From NCBI RefSeq assembly GCF_902506455.1, contig NZ_LR733844.1, forward strand, positions 1,127,788 through 1,191,787: DNA of 64,000 bases, given 5' to 3'. The notes below the pieces were generated by a model. The model did no database searches, was not told the origin of the DNA, and saw only the letters and a list, made by a program, of their open reading frames with translations. Both the position numbers and the translations under genes were made by a program. The stretch is from Sphingomonas sp. 8AM (GTDB taxonomy: Bacteria; Pseudomonadota; Alphaproteobacteria; Sphingomonadales; Sphingomonadaceae). Positions 58,754 to 64,000 of this stretch are shown here, one piece after another. Numbering within the stretch: position 1 is the stretch's first letter; the number at the start of each line of letters is the position of its first letter.

Positions 58754-59910
58754 GCGACCTCCTCGTCGGCGATGGCCGCGACCCGGTCGGCGGCTGGGAA
58801 ATCCTCCGCAATCCAGCGATCCTCGATCGCGCGCAGGGTCCGCGCGACGTCGGGCCCCTTCGCCAACCCGCGCGCGACCAGCGCGCCGCCGCCGATCGGC
58901 AGCGACGGGCGCTGCCAGCCGATCAGGTCGTGCAGGTCTTCTCCGGCGAGCAGCAGCCGGTCGATCGCGCTTTCGAGGCCGACGCGATAGCCGAGCGCAC
59001 GCGCGCCTTCGCCGCCGCCACCGGCGGTGCTCTGGATCAGCCGCTTGCGGTCGCTGTTCGATAATTTGAGCCGTGCGCCGACCCCTTCGGCCGCCTCCGG
59101 TGCGACCAGCGACGCGAGTCGCCGGATCGCGTCGGGGGCGACGCCAGCGGCGGCTTCGCGTCCCACGAGAGCCGTGAGTCGGGTGACGCCGCCGGCATCG
59201 ATCTCGGGAAGCACCGGACGGAAGATTCCGCGCGATACCATCAACGCCACCACCGGCACCGCGCCGGGCGCGACCAGCAGCTTGAGCAATTCGGCGGCGA
59301 TCCGCTCGCGGCTGAGCGCCATCAGGTCGTTGGCACGCGCGACGCACGCCTCCAGCCCGGCGGCGTCGACGGTGTCGCCGAAGCGCGCGTGGAAGCGGAA
59401 GAAGCGAAGGATGCGCAGGTGATCCTCGGCGATCCGGCGGTAAGGATCGCCGATGAACCGCACGCGCCGCGCGGCGAGATCGTCAAGCCCCCCGAACCAG
59501 TCGAACAGCGCACCGGTCAGCGGATCGGCATAGAGCGCGTTCATCGTGAAATCGCGTCGTGCGGCATCCTCGCGCCAGTCGTCGGAGAAAGCGACGACGG
59601 CATGGCGCCCATCGGTGGCAACGTCGCGGCGCAGCGTCGTAACCTCGACGACCGTTCCCTCGCTGACCGCGGTCACGGTGCCGTGAGCGATGCCGGTCGG
59701 CACCGCCTTGATCCCTGCCGCCTCGAGCCGGCGCACCACCTCTTCAGGCGCGAAGCGCGTCGCCAGATCAATGTCGGCGACTGGCAGCCCGAGTAGCGAG
59801 TCGCGCACGGCGCCGCCCACCCACCGCGCCATGCCGTTCGCCCCATCCAGCGCGTCGATCAACCGGTCGAGCCCGGCGCGGGTGCGCCACGCGGCGGCGG
59901 GCAGCGTCAT
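58723..59910 (-). CDS. cca: CCA tRNA nucleotidyltransferase
   Basis: The 395-residue class II nucleotidyltransferase shows ARWVGGAVRDSLLGLPVADI then DLATRF (catalytic Asp pair), RRDFTMNALYAD and GDPYRRIAEDHLRILRFFRF. It adds or repairs CCA at tRNA 3' ends; poly(A) polymerase activity is the alternative. The start overlaps the NUDIX stop (ATGA). It ends a three-gene operon with DUF1285 and NUDIX genes. Confidence 0.93.
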   Translation of the reverse strand: MTLPAAAWRTRAGLDRLIDALDGANGMARWVGGAVRDSLLGLPVADIDLATRFAPEEVVRRLEAAGIKAVPTGIAHGTVTAVSEGTVVEVTTLRRDVATDGRHAVVAFSDDWREDAARRDFTMNALYADPLTGALFDWFGGLDDLAARRVRFIGDPYRRIAEDHLRILRFFRFHARFGDTVDAAGLEACVARANDLMALSRERIAAELLKLLVAPGAVPVVALMVSRGIFRPVLPEIDAGGVTRLTALVGREAAAGVAPDAIRRLASLVAPEAAEGVGARLKLSNSDRKRLIQSTAGGGGEGARALGYRVGLESAIDRLLLAGEDLHDLIGWQRPSLPIGGGALVARGLAKGPDVARTLRAIEDRWIAEDFPAADRVAAIADEEVAQALRSRRNA

Positions 59911-60491
59911 GCTGGCCATTGCAGCCGTCTCGAGAGGTTGACGATCATCCCCGCAGTCGCGCCCCAGATCCGCCGTTCGTTCCACATCATCTCCACATAG
60001 TGCCGTGCGCGGCCCTGATAGATTGCGGTCGCCGCGCGCTGGTTGGCCGGGTCAAGCAGAAAGGCTAGGGGCACCTCGAACACCGCTGCCACCTCTGCCT
60101 CGCTCGCCACCAGCGGGAGGTCGGGGGGCACGATCCCGATGACTGGCGTGATCGCGTAACCGGTGCCGGTGCGATACGGATCGGAGGTGCCGATCACGGT
60201 TACCGCGCCGCGCGGCAAGGCGATCTCTTCCTCGGCCTCCCGCAGCGCGGCAGTGATCGCGTCCTCACCGGGGTCGACGCGACCGCCGGGAAACGCGACC
60301 TGGCCGGCGTGGCGGCGCAGCGTTTCGGTCCGCTGGGTCAGCAGCACGCCGGGGGCGGGGCGGTCGGTGATGGCGACCAGCACTGCCGCCGGCGTCAGGA
60401 CCAGCTCGCCGGGATGATCGTGATCGTCGCCGGCCAGCGCCGGCGCCGACTCGCTGGTCAACGCGGCGGCGAGCCGCTCGGCAAGCGTCAC
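59907..60491 (-). CDS. NUDIX hydrolase, CoA pyrophosphatase (NudL-like)
   Basis: The 194-residue enzyme shows the CoA-specific motif LLTQRTETLRRHAGQVAFPG directly before the Nudix box GGRVDPGEDAITAALREAEE. It likely splits CoA into phosphopantetheine and 3',5'-ADP. The GTG at 60491 is chosen because it overlaps the DUF1285 stop (GTGA); this differs from an upstream ATG inside that gene. Confidence 0.92.
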   Translation of the reverse strand: MTLAERLAAALTSESAPALAGDDHDHPGELVLTPAAVLVAITDRPAPGVLLTQRTETLRRHAGQVAFPGGRVDPGEDAITAALREAEEEIALPRGAVTVIGTSDPYRTGTGYAITPVIGIVPPDLPLVASEAEVAAVFEVPLAFLLDPANQRAATAIYQGRARHYVEMMWNERRIWGATAGMIVNLSRRLQWPA

Positions 60492-61048
60492 GGTTGCAGT
60501 GCGAAGAAGGTGCCGGCGCTCCATACGCCAGGGGGCGCGTCGTCCCCGGCCAGCGCGCGCTCGGCGAGTTCATAATAGACCGGGCGTGCGATCAACGCCT
60601 CCAGCCCGCCTCGAACGTGGACATAGGGGTGCGGTCCATCGGCGCGCTCCTCGAAGCGCAGCGGATGCGCGGCCGAGGCGGTTACCAGCTCGCCGGTGTT
60701 GAGCCGGAACGCCAGCGTCGCGTCGCGCCCCTGACCCTCGACCTTCATCTCCTGCGCGACGAACGGCGCCTCCTCGACGGCGATGTCGAGCTTCTCGACC
60801 GGGGTGACGAGGACATAGCCGCCATCGGGCTCGCGGCGCAGGATGCGGCTGAACGCGCGCACCATCGCCGGGCGGGTGATCGGGGCACCCTGATGATACC
60901 AGGTGCCGTCGCGTGCGATGCGCATTTCGCTGTCGCCGCAATGTGCCGGCTGCCAGCGTTCGACCGGCGGCAGCCGGTCGGTGTCGGCGAGCCGCGCCAT
61001 GTCGGCGACGGTCAGTGTGTCGAAATCGGGGAGCGGCGCCATTGGCAT
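60488..61048 (-). CDS. DUF1285 domain protein
   Basis: The protein of about 186 residues matches DUF1285: MRIARDGTWYHQGAPITRPA, then MVRAFSRILRREPDGGYVLV and TPVEKLDIAVEEAPFVA. The family is conserved in alpha- and gammaproteobacteria and uncharacterised; its neighbourhood with NUDIX and cca genes is commonly kept in sphingomonads. Start could be ATG 61048, ATG 61042 or GTG 61057. Confidence 0.92.
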   Translation of the reverse strand: MPMAPLPDFDTLTVADMARLADTDRLPPVERWQPAHCGDSEMRIARDGTWYHQGAPITRPAMVRAFSRILRREPDGGYVLVTPVEKLDIAVEEAPFVAQEMKVEGQGRDATLAFRLNTGELVTASAAHPLRFEERADGPHPYVHVRGGLEALIARPVYYELAERALAGDDAPPGVWSAGTFFALQP

Positions 61049-61085
61049 CGCGCTCACCTAGGATGCGGACCGTACCGGGTAAAGG

Positions 61086-61595
61086 TCAGGCTGCGGCGCT
61101 GGCGTGGCGACGGGGGCCGAGCACGCCGGGTAGCGCGGGCAGATTGGCGCCGCGTGCGAGCAGCCGATGCCGCTCGACCGGACCGGGCAGCCGCCACTGC
61201 GCGGTCGCGGCGGCGTCAAACCCGAAGAAGCGGCCGTAATATTCCGGGTCGCCGATCAACACGAGCGGCGGGCCGCCCGCGGCAGCGGCAAGCGCCGCCT
61301 CCATCAGGCGCCGCCCGAGACCTTCCTGCTGCCGCTCGGGCACGATCGCGACCGGGCCGACCAGCACCAGCGGCCGGACGGACCCGTCATCGCCGTCGAA
61401 CTGCACCGGCCAGCACTGGATCGAGCCGAGCAGCGACTCGCCGTCGACCAGCGCGAAGCTCAGCGCGGCGATGGCGTGCGTTCCGGCGCGGAGGCGATAG
61501 GCGGTGCGCGCGTGCCGGTCGCGGCCGAACGCGCGATCGAGCAATTGCTCAACGGCTTCACCGGCGATCGAATCGATCGGCACCATCTGGGTCAC
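61086..61595 (-). CDS. GNAT family N-acetyltransferase (YhbS-like)
   Basis: The 169-residue protein has LVLVGPVAIVPERQQEGLGR followed by RLMEAAL, the acetyl-CoA-binding loop, and LVLIGDPEYYGRFFGF, characteristic of the YhbS branch. GTG 61595 has AGGAGG ten bases upstream; ATG 61586 is an alternative. Substrate unknown. Confidence 0.88.
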   Translation of the reverse strand: MTQMVPIDSIAGEAVEQLLDRAFGRDRHARTAYRLRAGTHAIAALSFALVDGESLLGSIQCWPVQFDGDDGSVRPLVLVGPVAIVPERQQEGLGRRLMEAALAAAAGGPPLVLIGDPEYYGRFFGFDAAATAQWRLPGPVERHRLLARGANLPALPGVLGPRRHASAAA

Positions 61596-61715
61596 GCGCG
61601 CGCTGCCTCCTGCCCGCGATCGAGGTGGACGCCCGGGCGCGGGCGCTTTAGGGCGAGCCCCGCCGCTCGGCAACGGACACGTGGCGACGGCAACGATGGC
61701 AACCGGATTGACCGC

Positions 61716-62348
61716 ATGAAGCTCTACGACGCCGATCCCGCACCCAGCCCGCGGCGCGTGCGGATCTATCTGGCGGAGAAAGCGATCTCCGTCGAGCGCG
61801 TGCTGGTCGACCTGAAAAGCGGTGAGCATCTGCAGCCCGGCTATCTGGCAATCAACCCGCGCGGAACCGTTCCCGCATTGCAGCTGGACGACGGCGAGGT
61901 GATCGGCGACTCGACGGCGATCTGCCGATTCTTCGAGGCGCTCCACCCCGATCCGCCGCTGTTCGGCGCCCGTCCAGTCGAGATCGCGCGCATCACTGCA
62001 TGGACCCGCCGTGTCGAGGCGGAGGGCTATGCCGCCTGCGTCTATGCGCTGCGCAACGTGGCGGGGCGTTTTGCTGATCGCGCGGAGCCCGGGCACTGGC
62101 CCGAGCTGCCGCAGATTCCCGCGCTCGCGGCGCGCGGCAAGCGGATGTGGGAAGCGTTTTCGATCATGCTCGACGCGCGCCTGGCCAGCAGCGAATGGGT
62201 CGCGGGCGACCGCTACAGCTACGCCGACATCACCGCGCTGGTCACGGTCGATTTTGCCAAGGCGGTGAAGCTCAAGCTGCCGGAGGGCGTGTCCCACCTG
62301 CGCCGCTGGCACGATGCCGTCGTCGCGCGTCCGAGTGCCAGCGCATGA
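61716..62348 (+). CDS. Glutathione S-transferase
   Basis: The 210-residue protein has a thioredoxin-like domain (MKLYDADPAPSPRRVRIYLA, with a Ser in the active-site turn; NPRGTVPALQLDDGEVIGDS binding glutathione) and an all-helical C-terminal domain. The class resembles bacterial theta/beta-like GSTs. Its stop overlaps the folB start by 4 bp. Confidence 0.92.
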   Translation: MKLYDADPAPSPRRVRIYLAEKAISVERVLVDLKSGEHLQPGYLAINPRGTVPALQLDDGEVIGDSTAICRFFEALHPDPPLFGARPVEIARITAWTRRVEAEGYAACVYALRNVAGRFADRAEPGHWPELPQIPALAARGKRMWEAFSIMLDARLASSEWVAGDRYSYADITALVTVDFAKAVKLKLPEGVSHLRRWHDAVVARPSASA

Positions 62349-62725
62349 CCTACGCTCCCGATACGCTGGAACTCGAGGTCCACGATCTTGAAGTGCAGGT
62401 CCTGACCGGCATCTATTCGGAAGAGACGCACCTGCCGCAGCCGTTGCGCATCTCGCTGACGGTGCTGCTCGACGCACCGCCGCTTTATACGCCGGACACG
62501 CCTTTGTCGGCGTCGAAGAATTATCTCGACCTCAAACATGCCGCGACCGACGCCTTGTCGACCGCGGGGCATTTTACGCTGATCGAGGCCGTCGCCGATC
62601 ACATCGCCGAGACACTGTTCCTTCAGGACGAGCGCGTCCGACGCGTGAAGGTGAAGATCGTCAAGCTCGCGATCGCCGAGGCCGGAGAGGCGATCGGCAT
62701 CACACTGGTCCGGCACCGGCGCTGA
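62345..62725 (+). CDS. folB: Dihydroneopterin aldolase (FolB)
   Basis: The 126-residue protein resembles dihydroneopterin aldolases: VQVLTGIYSEETHLPQPLRI gives the GxxxxE region, NYLDLKHAATDALS the Tyr-x-x-Leu segment and FTLIEAVADHIAETLFLQ the conserved Glu, followed by VKVKIVKLAIAEAGEAIGIT. It converts dihydroneopterin to 6-hydroxymethyl-dihydropterin in folate synthesis. It is translationally coupled to the GST gene. Confidence 0.9.
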   Translation: MTYAPDTLELEVHDLEVQVLTGIYSEETHLPQPLRISLTVLLDAPPLYTPDTPLSASKNYLDLKHAATDALSTAGHFTLIEAVADHIAETLFLQDERVRRVKVKIVKLAIAEAGEAIGITLVRHRR

Positions 62726-63596
62726 CCGGCCCGGCAGTTGCCGCGGCAGGCACCGGGCGGCACGCGCCGAGCTGTTCGATCACGAAGGCGTAATCGGCCT
62801 GCGCCTGCGTCGCATCGTCGGGCGAGAGCGACGCGGTGCTCCGCTCCGGCAGGGTCGCGGGCAGGGCGCAGGCCAGCCGGTACCACAGCAACGTGTCGCG
62901 GCGCGGCGTCGGCGCCGAATCGTCGATGATCTCGCTCAGCGCGACCGACCAGCGCGGCTGTTCGCCGGGGCGGCGCAGGATCGACAGCGCGGCGGGGCGA
63001 TCATCGCGGGTGCGCAGGAATATTTGCGTCTCCCCCTCGCCGGGCAGTGCGCCGGGAACGTGGAAGGCGTTGCCGACGTCGGTAATGACCGGCGGCGCGT
63101 CCGGCGCGGCCAGTTCGGAGGCGACCGCCCGCACGCGCTGCTCCAGCGCGGGGCTCCAATCGTGCTGCGCGCCGGGTTCGACCAGCTGGATTTGCCCTGC
63201 CTGTCCCGCAACGGGACGCGCAAAGGCGAGAACGCGACGCTTTTTGAGCGAGGGCACCCGCCCACGCCAGTCCGGGGCGACATCGACCACCCAGCCGACC
63301 CGCGCCGGGATCGCGCTGGCACCGCGGACCAGCGTCGTCACATCCGCCTCGACGTAGAAGCGCGTCCTGCCGGGCGCGAGCCCCGCCGCCTCGGCGCCCT
63401 TGATTCGCGAGGCCGAGCGAATCGTCGCGTCGACCACCAGCGGGCTGGCGATCACCAGATCGGCGAGGTCGGCGTAACCCGGTTCGGCGAGAACGGGTGC
63501 GTCGGCGGGCGGTTGCTGGGCGACCGCCGCCCGCGGGGGCGCCCCGGTCGCCAGCAGCACGGCGGTGGAGAACAGGAAAAAAAAGCGCTTCGTCAT
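62700..63596 (-). CDS. Secreted hypothetical protein
   Basis: The 298-residue protein has a signal peptide (MTKRFFFLFSTAVLLATGAP, cleavage near AVAQ) and a mature domain with beta-strand features, for example TRFYVEADVTTLVRGASAIP and IFLRTRDDRPAALSILRRPG. Its C-terminal tail is Ala/Pro/Gly-rich and overlaps folB by 26 bp. Family not recognised, though such proteins recur in sphingomonads. Confidence 0.82.
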   Translation of the reverse strand: MTKRFFFLFSTAVLLATGAPPRAAVAQQPPADAPVLAEPGYADLADLVIASPLVVDATIRSASRIKGAEAAGLAPGRTRFYVEADVTTLVRGASAIPARVGWVVDVAPDWRGRVPSLKKRRVLAFARPVAGQAGQIQLVEPGAQHDWSPALEQRVRAVASELAAPDAPPVITDVGNAFHVPGALPGEGETQIFLRTRDDRPAALSILRRPGEQPRWSVALSEIIDDSAPTPRRDTLLWYRLACALPATLPERSTASLSPDDATQAQADYAFVIEQLGACRPVPAAATAGPVSAGAGPV

Positions 63597-63820
63597 AACG
63601 CATGGGATAGACGCGGGCGCACAAACGATACAGAAATAAAAACGTCGCAGTCCGGCTGTACGTTTGTTGCGTCCGACAAAGCGTTTGCGCTCCCAAAAGG
63701 CGCGCGATAGGACTTGTGTGTCTGTGGTAGCCTATTGGGCGCTACGGAAAGGTTAACAACCCGACCGGATTCCGATCCGGTCACGCCACGGGCCGCAGGA
63801 TGAGGGAGTTTCGTTGCTGA

Positions 63821-64000
63821 ATGGCCTATTCTGACCAGAAGATGAGCGGGGGCAAGGTTGGCGCGCTGGTAATCGTCGCGCTGATCCACGTTGCCCTTGG
63901 CTATGCCTTCATAACCGGCCTCGCGACGAATTTCGTCAAGAAGCAGGTCGAGAAGCTGAACACGTTCGACGTCGAGGAGCCACCGCCCCCGCCGCCGGAG
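63821..64000 (+). CDS. TonB-like energy transducer, N-terminus (cut at right edge)
   Basis: The visible 60 residues start MAYSDQKMSGGKVGALVIVA, with one transmembrane anchor (ALVIVALIHVALGYAFITGL), then FDVEEPPPPPPE, the start of the proline-rich periplasmic spacer. This is the layout of TonB, which couples the proton gradient to outer-membrane receptors. The C-terminal domain is beyond the window, so the assignment rests on the anchor and spacer. Confidence 0.8.
   Translation, partial: MAYSDQKMSGGKVGALVIVALIHVALGYAFITGLATNFVKKQVEKLNTFDVEEPPPPPPE

Noticed and set aside
1..64000. CRISPR arrays or rRNA genes
   Set aside because: No regularly spaced direct repeats and no rRNA-like stretches were seen.

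Overview
The window looks like a chromosome segment of a high-GC alphaproteobacterium, most probably Sphingomonadaceae. Three things point there: damage-response operators of the alphaproteobacterial type (GTTC-N7-GTTC), an imuA-imuB-dnaE2 mutagenesis cassette, and several families of short dispersed palindromes of the kind common in sphingomonad intergenic regions. Genus-level assignment is inference.

Layout. 1-11.4 kb is housekeeping and lipid/storage metabolism: a cut secreted protein with an HEYAH motif, an exporter-type ABC protein, an intracellular PHB depolymerase, a general-stress FMN-binding protein, a MaoC hydratase-thiolase pair, a glycine-zipper protein, a dicarboxylate/amino-acid symporter, an MscS channel, topoisomerase IB and a DJ-1/PfpI protein. 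11.4-14.5 kb holds a divergent regulatory pair (mini-HTH protein versus S24 self-cleaving repressor) around an SOS box, an FAH-family hydrolase and a BLUF photoreceptor. 14.6-22.1 kb is an SOS mutasome: dnaE2, an ImuB with a large repeat-bearing insertion, imuA, and a second imuA paralogue, with an SOS box in front of each imuA copy. 22.2-25.3 kb encodes branched-chain 2-oxoacid dehydrogenase E1-alpha and E1-beta, then an E2 gene that breaks off after its lipoyl domain and runs into an IS630-type transposase remnant.

25.3-46.8 kb is an accessory island ending at the 3' end of a tRNA-Arg(UCU) gene. It contains a truncated phage tail module (tail assembly chaperone, HK97-gp10-like protein, tape measure protein), an SRAP/HMCES protein, a large hybrid sensor kinase, a thermonuclease-like gene under an SOS box, a BLUF gene with an in-frame stop, many small genes (one resembling the toxin-binding domain of MbcA/ParS antitoxins), an XRE regulator, a tightly packed cassette of ten small genes ending in a probable PD-(D/E)XK nuclease, a lone receiver protein, a ZIP transporter, a DUF3253 protein and an excisionase-type HTH protein. 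No integrase is visible, so the island is probably a remnant or a mosaic.

46.8-64 kb returns to core genome: a queuosine-precursor transporter, purC-purS-purQ, a DUF4349 lipoprotein/esterase/OpgC cluster, a LysR regulator with a divergent small gene, parC, a GGDEF-EAL protein, a CCA transferase-NUDIX-DUF1285 operon, GST-folB and the start of a tonB-like gene. The strongest leads are the duplicated, SOS-wired imuA with its unusual ImuB, the divergent S24/mini-HTH circuit that shares the same operator type, the disrupted E2 gene at the island border, and a 29-residue hydrophobic peptide gene with toxin-like properties.
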